Below are positions 1 through 9,186 of a stretch of DNA of 64,000 nt, piece after piece (within the stretch, counting starts at the first letter, position 1; every line of letters starts with the position of its first letter). The translations under genes were made by a program, and so were the position numbers. The notes below the pieces were generated by a model. That model made no database searches, was not told the DNA's origin, and saw nothing but the letters and a program-made list of their open reading frames with translations. The DNA lies in NCBI GenBank assembly GCA_050297015.1, contig JBNKRZ010000032.1, forward strand, positions 1 through 64,000, given 5' to 3'. Source of the stretch: JACKJA01 sp050297015. Its GTDB lineage: Bacteria > Pseudomonadota > Alphaproteobacteria > Micavibrionales > Micavibrionaceae.

Positions 1-1018
1 TCAGCAGATAAATCTGGGAAAAATCATTTTTCTGTAGACTGTTAGCACGGCAAACAACCGCCAACCCTTTGCCGCAAGATTGCATCAAGACGCGCTGCAT
101 TTTTTCAACCGGCATCCCCGTATATTGTGCAAACAAAGCAACAAAGGAAGAAATCTGACCGCGCCGTAGGGGTTTGAATACAGCATCCAGCGTCAAGCAC
201 CCTTTCTCTGCATATTGCCGGGCCGCATTTATCATATCCATACTCGGTGCGTAAGGGCTTTCATCTTTTTCCTTTTCAGCGGTGGCAGTGGCTACTGGCG
301 CATCCGAAAATTCAATCACGATATCCTCAAGCGTATCCTCCAACACTTGCGCGCTTTCCTCACCATAACGCTGCCGGATTGTGTTTTTCAGCTCTTCTCC
401 CACGCAAGCATATAAACGCCGCGCTAAAGCTTCCGGCAATTCAGGGCGATTTAACAAAGGTCGGGCGACGGCTTCTTCGTCTTGCGCCACCTCACTCAAA
501 ACTGTCATAGCATGATGCGTCAGAGTAATTCGTTCATTTTCAGACAGGGCAATCGCCGTTCCGCTATCGCGCGTGTCGGCCAGCACATCAATCAACTGTG
601 CGCTAAGCTGTTCGCGGCTTGCAATGGCCTGCCAATACTCCGGCCCTTTGGATTTCACGATGTAAATTAAATCAAGGTCACTAAAAAGAGCAGCCTTTTT
701 CAAAAGCGGCCGTGCAATTTGTATTTCATCATTGGCAAAATGAAGCGCCAGCCGCAGCGGCATATCATCCATCACAGACATACGTTCAGAAACAGCCGCC
801 CGTAAATCGCTTTCCGCCTGCCGCAACAAGGCAATAAGAACATCCGCCAGCAGCTCTTGCTCATGAGGACTCAAAGGAACCGCCAGTAAATCAATTACGG
901 CGCTCGTTAGCTCCCACTTGGCATGAGGATCTTTTTCGTCTTTCAAAAGCGTATAGAGCCTGTGACTGTCATACAATCTGACAAGCAACGGCGCCACTTC
1001 TGATGATGTCTTAAACAT
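1..1018 (-). CDS. DUF2336 domain-containing protein, 3' end cut by window edge
   Basis: The reading frame starts at an ATG and runs 339 codons to the window edge with no stop, so the C-terminus is missing. The product is an all-helical, HEAT-like protein rich in Leu and Ala, opening MFKTSSEVAPLLVRLYDS. This pattern (helical pairs with repeated LLADVLIALL-type segments) fits the alphaproteobacterial DUF2336 family, whose function is unknown. No signal peptide or membrane segment is visible. It is transcribed away from the small gene at 1332. The family call rests on pattern recognition; a generic HEAT-repeat protein is the alternative. Confidence 0.7.
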   Translation of the reverse strand, partial: MFKTSSEVAPLLVRLYDSHRLYTLLKDEKDPHAKWELTSAVIDLLAVPLSPHEQELLADVLIALLRQAESDLRAAVSERMSVMDDMPLRLALHFANDEIQIARPLLKKAALFSDLDLIYIVKSKGPEYWQAIASREQLSAQLIDVLADTRDSGTAIALSENERITLTHHAMTVLSEVAQDEEAVARPLLNRPELPEALARRLYACVGEELKNTIRQRYGEESAQVLEDTLEDIVIEFSDAPVATATAEKEKDESPYAPSMDMINAARQYAEKGCLTLDAVFKPLRRGQISSFVALFAQYTGMPVEKMQRVLMQSCGKGLAVVCRANSLQKNDFSQIYLL

Positions 1019-1264
1019 ATAGCCCTAACCTGATAAATCAAAAAACCGTATTCCCGAGAAACACGCCCCAAGCATGCTTTCCAAACACCACAGCCCTTGT
1101 CTCTACCTTGAGCGAACGTTTTTATTTTTATAATTCTTACGCTCCTAAGAAAACGAGGCTCTGCAACGTTTACGACCTCGTCACTTACCTGTATACGCTT
1201 TATTTCTTTACATCCGGTTAACATACAAAAAAAAGAGTGGATATCTATAAATAGACCGTTAGCA

Positions 1265-1293
1265 AGCTTTTGTTAAAGATTGAGCTCTATAAT
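1265..1293 (+). promoter_or_regulatory. candidate sigma70 promoter for the small gene at 1332
   Basis: A perfect TATAAT lies at 1288-1293, about 39 bases before the ATG of the small low-complexity gene. The -35 position is poor (AGCTTT at 17-base spacing), so only the -10 box is convincing. The remainder of the gene-free stretch 1019-1331 shows no RNA gene or strong hairpin. Confidence 0.4.
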
Positions 1294-1331
1294 AATATGA
1301 GCTATAGTTGGGTGAAGAAAGGAAGGTCTCC

Positions 1332-1622
1332 ATGGCTACACCAGTTGGATTTGGCGTTCAGCAGCAGCAACAAAGTTCATATTTAAACCCGTTTCAGCAA
1401 AAGCTGACGGGGGGCTTGCAGAACCCTACAGAGAAAAAGCCAGAGGAAAACCAACCGCAGCCGCAAGGCGCGCAGGCCGCAGGGGCACAGAAATCTGAAG
1501 TCACACAAAACCGTCAGACTTCGCAATCTTTGCAAACAGCGAGCAGCACAGGCGGAAGCTCTGGCACATCATCGGCCTCTTCCTCTCAAAGCCGCGGTAG
1601 CACGGTTGATATTCTGGTTTAA
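1332..1622 (+). CDS. small low-complexity hypothetical protein (96 aa)
   Basis: A 96-residue product. An AAGGAAGG ribosome site 5 bases before the ATG decides this start over an ATG 24 bases upstream. The protein is almost entirely Gln, Ser, Thr, Ala and Gly: an N-terminal Gln run, a middle rich in Pro, Gln and Glu, then a Ser/Thr/Gly tract ending in VDILV. It has no signal peptide, membrane segment or cysteine, so it is probably disordered. The gene stands alone, with a TATAAT box in front and a strong terminator behind, which argues that it is expressed. No family was recognised and no function is proposed. Confidence 0.65.
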   Translation: MATPVGFGVQQQQQSSYLNPFQQKLTGGLQNPTEKKPEENQPQPQGAQAAGAQKSEVTQNRQTSQSLQTASSTGGSSGTSSASSSQSRGSTVDILV

Positions 1623-1647
1623 TGTCAGCGCATCAAAAAGAAGCAAT

Positions 1648-1675
1648 AACGGCGTCTCAATTGACGCCGTTTTTT
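1648..1675 (+). terminator. Rho-independent terminator
   Basis: A perfect 9-bp stem (AACGGCGTC / GACGCCGTT) with a six-base loop is followed by a T run. It ends the small gene that stops at 1622 and also separates it from the convergent AMP nucleosidase gene. Confidence 0.9.
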
Positions 1676-1698
1676 ATTATATAGTCTTTCAAAGAAAC

Positions 1699-3183
1699 TT
1701 ATTGAAAAGCCACCTCATCAAAAGAGCGTAGCTTCCGGCTATGAAGACGCGCCGGACCGATTTCGCGCAACAGCTCCATTGTACGCAGACCTATTTTCAA
1801 GTGCTGTTCCACGCGCTCCCGATAGAAAGCATCAGCCATGCCGGGCAACTTAGGCTGTCCATGCAACGGCTTATCCGACACACACAACAACGTCCCATAG
1901 GGCACACGGAAACGGAAACCGTTGGCGGCAAGCGTGCCAGATTCCATATCCATCGCAATCGCTCTACTCTGACTCAGGCGGATATTCTGTCGCAACGCCG
2001 GGCGCAGTTCCCAGTTTCGATCATCAACCGTCACAACCGTCCCCGTCCGCATAATCTTTTTCAGATCATAGCCCTCAAGGCCCGTGACCTCAGAAACAGA
2101 TTGCTCCAATGCCAACTGAATCTCTGACAACGCCGGCAAAGGAATGGAAGGATGCAAATCGCGATAAAGCACATTATCTTCCCGCAAATAACCGTGCGCC
2201 AGTACATAATCACCCAAGGTCTGTGAATTCCGAAGCCCGGCGCAATGCCCCAGCATCAACCAAGCATGAGGCCGCAAAACAGCAATATGATCGCTTATGT
2301 TTTTAGCATTAGAGGGCCCCACCCCAATATTCACCATTGTAATACCGCTGCCGTCCGCCCGTTTCAAGTGATAAGCAGGCATCTGCGGCATACGGGAAAG
2401 TGCGCTTCCGTCATGATCTTTCATAGGATTATCAGAAACATTGTGGTTGGCCGTCACCTTATTGCCCGGCTCCACAAAAGCGATGTACTCACCGCCTTCA
2501 TCACACATCAGTCCATGGCCGATCTTTACGAATTCATCAATGTAAAACTGATAATTTGTATAAATCACGTAATTCTGGAAATGCTCCGCCGCCGTGCCCG
2601 TATAGTGGCGCAACCGCATCAAGCTCAAATCAACACGCGGCGCGGTAAAAAGAGAAAGCGGTCCCGGCTCTCCCTCTCGCACTTTATAGGTCCCATTGGC
2701 AATTTGATCGTCCATAATGTCGAGGTCAGGCTGATCGAAACACTGTGGTAGCAATTCGACCTGATCCCGGCTTAAATCCTTTTCCAGATAGAAATCATCC
2801 CCCAGAGCAAAATGGATCGGAATCACCGTATCGCTCAGTCCGACCTCCACCGACACATCATGATTATGAATCAGCAAACGCAGCTGTTCTTCATAGTAAA
2901 AATCGAAAATATCCGGACGTGTCAAGGTTGTCTCATACGTTCCAGGGCGCGCCACAAGGCCGTAAGACAAGCGTGTATCAGAGCGACTAGCCTTTTCCGT
3001 CGTGATCTTTATATACGGATAAAAAGCCCGAAACTTCGCATCACCCGTCTTTCCAGAGACAAAGTCTTTGAAAGCATCGCGTAAAAAGATCGTGTGGGAA
3101 TCATATAATTCACGGATGAATTCATACGCCTTGTGTGGATCTTTGAAAGAACGAGGTTTGATCAATTTGGGTGTTTTTATCAT
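1699..3183 (-). CDS. amn: AMP nucleosidase
   Basis: Hydrolyses AMP to adenine and ribose 5-phosphate in the cytoplasm, a purine-salvage and AMP-level control step. The 494-residue product matches the usual length. It has the N-terminal AMP nucleosidase domain (about residues 1-180) and a C-terminal purine-nucleoside-phosphorylase-like domain with the glycine-rich segment NIGVGPSNAKNISDHIAV, the LMLGHCAGLR segment and a late CVSDKPLHG stretch in the catalytic region. It is the last gene of the minus-strand run and lies 44 bases downstream of the ABC exporter gene. No frameshift or missing block was seen. Confidence 0.93.
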   Translation of the reverse strand: MIKTPKLIKPRSFKDPHKAYEFIRELYDSHTIFLRDAFKDFVSGKTGDAKFRAFYPYIKITTEKASRSDTRLSYGLVARPGTYETTLTRPDIFDFYYEEQLRLLIHNHDVSVEVGLSDTVIPIHFALGDDFYLEKDLSRDQVELLPQCFDQPDLDIMDDQIANGTYKVREGEPGPLSLFTAPRVDLSLMRLRHYTGTAAEHFQNYVIYTNYQFYIDEFVKIGHGLMCDEGGEYIAFVEPGNKVTANHNVSDNPMKDHDGSALSRMPQMPAYHLKRADGSGITMVNIGVGPSNAKNISDHIAVLRPHAWLMLGHCAGLRNSQTLGDYVLAHGYLREDNVLYRDLHPSIPLPALSEIQLALEQSVSEVTGLEGYDLKKIMRTGTVVTVDDRNWELRPALRQNIRLSQSRAIAMDMESGTLAANGFRFRVPYGTLLCVSDKPLHGQPKLPGMADAFYRERVEQHLKIGLRTMELLREIGPARLHSRKLRSFDEVAFQ

Positions 3184-3227
3184 GCCCCTATTATGCCGGA
3201 TTTATCCTGCGATTTCATTAAGATTAA

Positions 3228-5012
3228 TCATCCCCCGATAAAGCCGCCGGACTGCATAGTCCAAAGCTTGGCATAAAGCCCCTTTTGCTTCAGCAATTCT
3301 TCATGCGTTCCGTCCTCAACGATTTTCCCTTCATCCATGACAATCAGACGATCGAGATGAGAAATCGTCGACAGGCGGTGGGCAATAGCAATCACCGTTT
3401 TGCCTTCCATCAAATCTTCCAAAGAGTCCTGTATCAGCTTCTCGCTTTCACTGTCCAGAGCCGAAGTTGCCTCATCAAGGATCAAGATCGGCGCATCTTT
3501 GAGAATCGCCCGCGCAATGGCAATGCGCTGCCGCTGCCCACCGGACAACTTTACGCCCCGCTCCCCAACGAGAGTTGCGTACCCTTCAGGAAGGGCCAAA
3601 ATAAATTCGTGTGCATGAGATTTTTTCGCCGCTTCTATGACATCTTCATCACTCGCATCAAGGCAGCCATAACGGATATTTTCCATCAGCGTTCGATGAA
3701 ACAAGCTCGTATCTTGTGGAATAATGGCAATATTTTGACGAAGAGAGGACTGGGTCACGTCAGCAATATTCTGCCCGTCAATTTTGACCGCCCCTTCCTG
3801 CACATCATAAAAACGCATCAACAGGTTAACGAGTGTTGATTTTCCTGCCCCGGAAAGTCCTATAACCCCGACCTTTTGCCCTGTCGGAACATCTAGGGAA
3901 AAATCGGACAATATCTTCTGATAAGGGGATTCCGGGTAATAGAAATCAATAGCATCATAGGAAAGCGCACCCTCTTTCAAAAGTAAATCCCGTGCCCCCT
4001 CTCTATCGTAAAGGCAATGTTCGGTCATAATGGTATTCACACCATTGCTCATTTCCCCCATATGCTCCAGAAAGTGCGTGATAGCCCACAAAAGAGCCCG
4101 TGAGTTATCAACGACCAGCAAAATCACAGTAAAGACAAAAGCCATATCTCCAACGGTAAACTCTCCTCTGGCATAACTATTGATAGCCATAATCATCAAA
4201 CCAACCAGAAGACCAAGCCCCATAAAATTATCGAAAAAAGCGGCACCTTCTCTATTTATCTGAAGACGGAAATTGTCTTTCTTTTCTTTATTGCCTATGC
4301 GGTGCAGCAGATCTTGCTCATACCCTTCATTTGCAAAGGCTTTGACTGTTTGGATATTCGAAGCCATATCAACAATCTTACCGGTAATTTGCGCGCGTAC
4401 GGCAGATAAGTTTTCCATCAAACGGCCCTGACGCACAGCCAGCATGACCATAACAACGAAGTAAAACAGAGACCACAGCAACATCGTCTGCCCCATTACA
4501 GCGCTTACCGTAAAAACCAGAAATACGCTAAAGAATAGGCGCACAATAATAGGGAGTATTTCAAAAACGATATCCCAAAACCCATAGGTCAGGCCATTCA
4601 TCGCCGTGCTAATCTTGCCGCCCAAAGCACCGCCATAGCTTGTCTGAAAGAAATTTATAGAATGGTCTTTTAAATGAGCCACCATGCGTTCGCGGGGAGC
4701 CTGACGGATAACAGGCGCCAAGAAAAATAAAGACATCCCTGAAACACGGGAAAAGAAATAGAGAAAAAACACCGTTAGGAAAAATTTCAAAAAAGGCGCT
4801 TTGGCCACATCCCATATATCCTTGCCAGCATCCGGATCAAAGGCTGTAAGCGTATCAACGATATCTTTAAGTACGAAAGGGACAAGCAGCAAAAAGATCG
4901 CCTGCAACACATCCCCAACAGCAATCATCGCCACTTTAAAAGGATTATCCGCCAATGATTGCAAAAAGAAGCGAAGTGGTGAAATTTTGACGTTCTTTTG
5001 CCTTTTCTTCAT
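3228..5012 (-). CDS. ABC exporter, fused permease and ATPase (MsbA-like half transporter)
   Basis: A 594-residue half transporter that should act as a homodimer in the inner membrane. About six transmembrane helices occupy residues 20-320. The ATPase domain has Walker A GLSGAGKST (385-393), the LSGGQ signature (489-493), Walker B ILILDEATSALD (catalytic Glu at about 514) and the switch His at about 545. All key residues are present. The substrate cannot be read from sequence; lipid or drug export are both possible. It lies 9 bases downstream of ftsY and probably shares its transcript. Confidence 0.9.
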   Translation of the reverse strand: MKKRQKNVKISPLRFFLQSLADNPFKVAMIAVGDVLQAIFLLLVPFVLKDIVDTLTAFDPDAGKDIWDVAKAPFLKFFLTVFFLYFFSRVSGMSLFFLAPVIRQAPRERMVAHLKDHSINFFQTSYGGALGGKISTAMNGLTYGFWDIVFEILPIIVRLFFSVFLVFTVSAVMGQTMLLWSLFYFVVMVMLAVRQGRLMENLSAVRAQITGKIVDMASNIQTVKAFANEGYEQDLLHRIGNKEKKDNFRLQINREGAAFFDNFMGLGLLVGLMIMAINSYARGEFTVGDMAFVFTVILLVVDNSRALLWAITHFLEHMGEMSNGVNTIMTEHCLYDREGARDLLLKEGALSYDAIDFYYPESPYQKILSDFSLDVPTGQKVGVIGLSGAGKSTLVNLLMRFYDVQEGAVKIDGQNIADVTQSSLRQNIAIIPQDTSLFHRTLMENIRYGCLDASDEDVIEAAKKSHAHEFILALPEGYATLVGERGVKLSGGQRQRIAIARAILKDAPILILDEATSALDSESEKLIQDSLEDLMEGKTVIAIAHRLSTISHLDRLIVMDEGKIVEDGTHEELLKQKGLYAKLWTMQSGGFIGG

Positions 5013-5021
5013 TTGGCCTTT

Positions 5022-6203
5022 CTATTTCAACCCCACAAGGCTGCGGGCGAATTCTACGGGGTGGAAGGATTGCAAGTCTTGCGCTTTTTCTCCGACACCG
5101 ATCAGATTAATCGGCAAGCCGAATTCATCAGCCAGCGCCACAACCACACCGCCACGCGCCGAGCCGTCAAGCTTGGTCACGACAAGCCCCGTCACATCGA
5201 CCATTTCCTTGAAGGTACGGACTTGCTCATGGGCATTTTGCCCTGTCGTAGCATCCAGGACCAAAAGCACCGCATGCGGCAGATTTTCATCCTGTTTTTT
5301 CAGGACACGCACGATTTTCTCCAACTCGGCCATCAGGTTCGCTTTATTATGCAGACGCCCAGCCGTGTCGATAAAGAGCACATCCACCCCTTCGGCCTTT
5401 GCCTGTTCGTAGGCCTCAAACGCCACGGCTGCCGCATCCGCGCCAACCTCCTTGGCCACGAGCTTACAATGCGCCCGTTTAGCCCACTCACCGAGTTGTT
5501 CAACCGCCGCCGCCCGGAAAGTATCCCCCGCCGCCAACATCACAGAACGGTGATTTTTGATGTGCAGGTAATGCGCCATCTTGCCAATCGTTGTCGTCTT
5601 TCCTACACCATTAACACCACACATCAGCACCACAAAAGGCCCATTATCCGGCTTCGGGTAGCCCAGCGGTTTAGCGACCGGCGTCAAAATTTCAGAGATA
5701 GCCCCCGCCAGCACCTCGCGAATTTCCAGCTCTTCGATCTCCTTACCAAAGCGATCCTTACTGAATTCTTCAATAATCTTCGCGGCAGTCTTCGGGCCAA
5801 GATCCGCACTAATCAGAAGCTCCTCCAAAGCGTCGAGCGTTTCCTGATCGAGTTTTTTCTTGGTAACAAGATCGCTGATCCCCTGCCCGATCTTTTTAGA
5901 GGACTTGGAAAGCCCCCTAGTAAGGCGCGTTAGCCAGCCCCCCTCTTCGGTATGATCACCGAGCGCTTCCGCCTCAGCTATATCCTGCACTTTGCGGTGG
6001 CTGGGGGTTGGAACAACGTCGAGATCATCAAGAATTTCTGTTGCTGTTTCTTCGAACAACTCGTGTTCAAGCTCATCGCTCAACTCAGCATCATACTCCG
6101 TTGGCAACTCCAAATTCGGGTCCGTATTCCTATGCAGAAGACGCTCTTGCTTGTCGTGCTCTTCCTGAGTGGCATCATTTTTTTTCTTACGCCAGAAAAC
6201 CAT
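5022..6203 (-). CDS. ftsY: signal recognition particle receptor FtsY
   Basis: GTPase receptor that docks SRP-ribosome complexes at the inner membrane and hands nascent membrane proteins to SecYEG. Of 393 residues, an acidic A domain covers about 1-90, the helical N domain about 95-175, and the G domain starts at the P-loop GVNGVGKTT (196-204). DTAGR and TKLDGSARGG motifs follow. The start has an AGGA 11 bases upstream. Its partner ffh lies about 4 kb away on the other strand. In alphaproteobacteria ftsY usually follows mtaB directly; here three riboflavin genes separate them. Confidence 0.97.
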   Translation of the reverse strand: MVFWRKKKNDATQEEHDKQERLLHRNTDPNLELPTEYDAELSDELEHELFEETATEILDDLDVVPTPSHRKVQDIAEAEALGDHTEEGGWLTRLTRGLSKSSKKIGQGISDLVTKKKLDQETLDALEELLISADLGPKTAAKIIEEFSKDRFGKEIEELEIREVLAGAISEILTPVAKPLGYPKPDNGPFVVLMCGVNGVGKTTTIGKMAHYLHIKNHRSVMLAAGDTFRAAAVEQLGEWAKRAHCKLVAKEVGADAAAVAFEAYEQAKAEGVDVLFIDTAGRLHNKANLMAELEKIVRVLKKQDENLPHAVLLVLDATTGQNAHEQVRTFKEMVDVTGLVVTKLDGSARGGVVVALADEFGLPINLIGVGEKAQDLQSFHPVEFARSLVGLK

Positions 6204-6209
6204 ATTTTA

Positions 6210-6644
6210 TTATTCCTGTGATTCTCTTTTAATTTGCAACATGCGCAACGCCGCTTCGGCCGCCGCACCCCCTTTATTCTTTTCTTCAGGATTAGCACGA
6301 GCCATCGCCTGCGCTTTATTTTCCACTGTAAGGATTCCATTCCCCAGAGCAAGATCGTTTTGTAAAGTCAGATCATATACCCCCCGCGCACTTTCGTTAC
6401 ACACGATATCATAATGGCTGGTTTCTCCGCGGATAATACACCCCAAGACAACATAGGCATCGTAAATATTGCCCTTGTTCTTATTCATAAAGTTGATCGT
6501 CGCCGGAATTTCCAGCGCCCCCGGAACCGTTACAACCTCATAAGTCGCACCGGCGGCCTCCAGCGCCATACGCGCCCCTTCGACAAGGTTGTCGTTAATC
6601 TCATCATAAAAACGCGCCTCCACAACCAAGACATGAGCCGTCAT
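6210..6644 (-). CDS. ribH: 6,7-dimethyl-8-ribityllumazine synthase
   Basis: Condenses 5-amino-6-ribitylaminouracil with 3,4-dihydroxy-2-butanone 4-phosphate, the penultimate riboflavin step. The 144-residue protein has the family's VPGALEIP segment and the phosphate- and substrate-binding GCIIRGETSHYD motif. The start has a GAGG five bases upstream and overlaps the ribB stop codon as ATGA, so the two are translationally coupled. The gene lies 6 bases upstream of ftsY. The common alphaproteobacterial partner nusB does not follow it here. Confidence 0.96.
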   Translation of the reverse strand: MTAHVLVVEARFYDEINDNLVEGARMALEAAGATYEVVTVPGALEIPATINFMNKNKGNIYDAYVVLGCIIRGETSHYDIVCNESARGVYDLTLQNDLALGNGILTVENKAQAMARANPEEKNKGGAAAEAALRMLQIKRESQE

Positions 6645-7297
6645 TGCATCCTCTTTCTGTAATCAATTAAATCCGCGATAGAGCCAATCTTCAGGCCATG
6701 AAGACGGGAAAAAACAGCCAAATCAGACAAACGAGCCATCGTTCCGTCATCTTTCATAATTTCGCATATCACACCTGCGCCAGAATAGCCAGCTAAACGC
6801 GCAATATCCACGGCGGCTTCCGTATGCCCAGAGCGCTCCAAAACCCCCTCTGGGCGGGCACGAAGCGGAAAAATATGCCCCGGCGATGTAATATCATCCG
6901 GCCCACTTTGCGGATCAACCGCCACAGCCACCGTTTTCGCCCGGTCAAAGGCGGATATGCCGGTCGTCACCCCTTCACGCGCCCCGATTGAAACGGTAAA
7001 AGCCGTACCGTATTTTGAGGTATTGTCATTCTCCGGAACCATCGGGGGCAAAGCCAAACGGTCAATAATAGCACTCTCCGCCGGCATGCAAATCAGACCA
7101 CGGCCATAAGCCGCCATAAAAGCAATAACCTCCGGTGTTGCCCGTTCGGCCGGGATAAGCAAATCGCCTTCATTTTCTCGATCTTCATCATCAACGATAA
7201 TCACCATGCGTCCGGCACGGGCCTCGGCAATAATATCCTCTGTCGGCGAAAGAACAGAATTATTCTCCGAAGAAACGTCTTGTGCTTTCATCCCCAT
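6641..7297 (-). CDS. ribB: 3,4-dihydroxy-2-butanone 4-phosphate synthase
   Basis: Converts ribulose 5-phosphate to the four-carbon riboflavin precursor. The hallmark acidic loop DDEDRENEGDL appears near the N-terminus, and RSGHTEAAVDIARLAG lies later. At about 218 residues it is RibB alone, with no GTP cyclohydrolase II (RibA) domain fused behind it. Three in-frame ATGs occur at 7303, 7297 and 7291; AAGGG lies six bases before the one at 7297, which is preferred. It follows ribE closely and overlaps ribH. RibA and RibD must be encoded elsewhere. Confidence 0.94.
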   Translation of the reverse strand: MGMKAQDVSSENNSVLSPTEDIIAEARAGRMVIIVDDEDRENEGDLLIPAERATPEVIAFMAAYGRGLICMPAESAIIDRLALPPMVPENDNTSKYGTAFTVSIGAREGVTTGISAFDRAKTVAVAVDPQSGPDDITSPGHIFPLRARPEGVLERSGHTEAAVDIARLAGYSGAGVICEIMKDDGTMARLSDLAVFSRLHGLKIGSIADLIDYRKRMQ

Positions 7298-7306
7298 TGT
7301 CATCCC

Positions 7307-7900
7307 TTAAGCATCCTTACCCAGCATGCGTGCCACATAACGCGCCAGCATATCAATTTCGAGATTTATTTTATCACCGGGTTGAAGGTAGCCCAGATTA
7401 GTCACCGCCCATGTATGCGGAATGATGTTAACACCGAACACATTGCCCTCAACTTCGTTAATCGTCAGAGAAACGCCGTTCAGCGCCACAGAACCTTTCG
7501 AGGCGAAATAAGGCGCCAGCTCTTCCGGCACTTCTATTTTCAAACGATGAGAGTCACCATCCTTGGAAACCGCCATCATCGAGGCCAAAGCATCAACATG
7601 GCCAAAAACGAAATGTCCGCCGAGCTCATCCCCCATGCATAAAGATTGCTCTAAGTTAATCCGGCGCCCCTCTTTCCAATTACTGATCGTCGTTTTAGAG
7701 AGCGTCTCATGAGAAACATCCACAGCGAACGCCCCGTATTCTTTATCCACCAGCGTCAAACAAACGCCGTCACAAGAAATCGAAGCCCCAATATCCAATT
7801 TATCGAGATCATAGCGGCAGCGAATAAACAGGCGCCAATCGCCTTTCGTCTTATCAATTTTAACGACCTCACCCAGATCGCTCACAATGCCCGTAAACAT
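7307..7900 (-). CDS. ribE: riboflavin synthase alpha chain
   Basis: Dismutates two 6,7-dimethyl-8-ribityllumazine molecules to riboflavin. The 197-residue protein begins MFTGIVSDLGEV and shows the two repeated barrels typical of the family, each with a GAS(I/V)xxxGVxLT-like block (around SCDGVCLTLVD and ALNGVSLTINEV). It is the first of the three rib genes and starts 7 bases after mtaB ends, so it is probably read from the dapF-mtaB transcript. No FMN riboswitch was recognised upstream. Confidence 0.95.
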   Translation of the reverse strand: MFTGIVSDLGEVVKIDKTKGDWRLFIRCRYDLDKLDIGASISCDGVCLTLVDKEYGAFAVDVSHETLSKTTISNWKEGRRINLEQSLCMGDELGGHFVFGHVDALASMMAVSKDGDSHRLKIEVPEELAPYFASKGSVALNGVSLTINEVEGNVFGVNIIPHTWAVTNLGYLQPGDKINLEIDMLARYVARMLGKDA

Positions 7901-7907
7901 ATGGCTT

Positions 7908-9179
7908 TCATCCCGTTGTTGTTCTCGGTACCACTTTACCGATCAAAAAATTATCTGCAAGTGAAGATATGTGCGCCGGAACGATTTCTCCAGCCCCGCA
8001 GGGACGATCAAGCCGCACTTGCGCAAAATGCTCCGTCCGCCCTATATTATTTTTTTCAACAAGGACTTGCTCTGTTTTGTTAATCCTTGATCTCAAGAAT
8101 TCATTCAAAGCTTTTTCCCCTGCTTCACGCAACAGCGCAGCCCGTTCCTTGCGCACAGGCACATCAACTTGCGGCATCTTGGCGGCGGGCGTCCCTTCAC
8201 GTTCGGAATAAGGAAAAACATGCGGGTATATAATCCTGGCCTCTTCAATCAAACGGCGGGTATTTTCAAACATTTCATCCGTTTCCGTCGGAAATCCCGC
8301 AATAATATCAGCGCCAAAAACGACATCCGGGCGATAGCTACGCGCTCGCTCACACAAAGCCAGTACATCATCGCGGCTGTGGCGGCGCTTCATACGCTTA
8401 AGGATCATACTATCCCCGGCCTGCAAGCTCAAATGGAGATGCGGCATAAAGCGCTCTTCCTCGGCAATTAAGCGCCACAAATCATCATCAAACGCCGCCG
8501 GATCAAGAGAAGACAAGCGCAAACGCCGTATCCCCGGCACGAAGGCAATCAAACGCCGTATAAGCGTGCCCAGCGCCGGAGCCCCCGGTAGATCGCCACC
8601 GTAGGAAGCAATATCCACACCGGTCAGGACGATTTCCTGATAGCCGCTCTCATCGACCAATGTGCGCACCTGTTTAATAACATCCGCCACAGGAACGGAA
8701 CGCGCATTGCCCCTTCCATAGGGAATAATGCAAAACGTACAGCGATGATTACAACCGTTTTGCACCTGCACGAAAGCACGGCTGCGCCCTTCCATCCCCT
8801 CGACCAATTGTGGTGCGGTTTCCGTCACAGCCATAATGTCATTAACGGAGACTTTTTCCTCCGGCGGCGCCCCCCATGTTTCAGGCTTAAGCTTAAGATC
8901 ATTGCCGATAACAAGATCAATTTCCGCCATCGCCCCGTATGCCTCCGGCGCAATTTGCGCCGCGCAGCCTGTAACAATGATTTTAGCATCGGGGTTTTCA
9001 CGTCGTACCCGGCGTATAGCCTGCCGGAGCTGGCGCTCGGCTTCCTTCGTGACGGCACAACTGTTAAAAATCACGACATTACGCATGCCGGCGTTTCGCG
9101 CATGAGTGCGCATAACCTCACTTTCATAGGTATTCAGCCGGCAGCCAAAAGTAATAATTTGAGGTTCGTCGTCTTCCAT
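7908..9179 (-). CDS. mtaB: tRNA t6A37 methylthiotransferase MtaB
   Basis: Radical-SAM enzyme that adds a methylthio group to t6A at position 37 of ANN-decoding tRNAs. The 423-residue protein has the MTTase N-terminal domain with its three cluster cysteines (about C13, C41, C72) and the radical-SAM triad CNHRCTFC (C143, C147, C150). A TRAM-like tail starts near residue 350. MiaB is the nearest paralogue, but the opening ITFGCRLNTYESEVM and the neighbour dapF fit MtaB. It lies 7 bases after dapF. Confidence 0.93.
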   Translation of the reverse strand: MEDDEPQIITFGCRLNTYESEVMRTHARNAGMRNVVIFNSCAVTKEAERQLRQAIRRVRRENPDAKIIVTGCAAQIAPEAYGAMAEIDLVIGNDLKLKPETWGAPPEEKVSVNDIMAVTETAPQLVEGMEGRSRAFVQVQNGCNHRCTFCIIPYGRGNARSVPVADVIKQVRTLVDESGYQEIVLTGVDIASYGGDLPGAPALGTLIRRLIAFVPGIRRLRLSSLDPAAFDDDLWRLIAEEERFMPHLHLSLQAGDSMILKRMKRRHSRDDVLALCERARSYRPDVVFGADIIAGFPTETDEMFENTRRLIEEARIIYPHVFPYSEREGTPAAKMPQVDVPVRKERAALLREAGEKALNEFLRSRINKTEQVLVEKNNIGRTEHFAQVRLDRPCGAGEIVPAHISSLADNFLIGKVVPRTTTG

Positions 9180-9186
9180 CTCAGGG

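Noticed and set aside
943..1224. Minus-strand frame of 93 codons starting MLTGCKEIKRI
   Set aside because: It overlaps the start of the DUF2336 gene in another frame, lacks a ribosome site and its translation looks random (many Arg, Cys, Trp).
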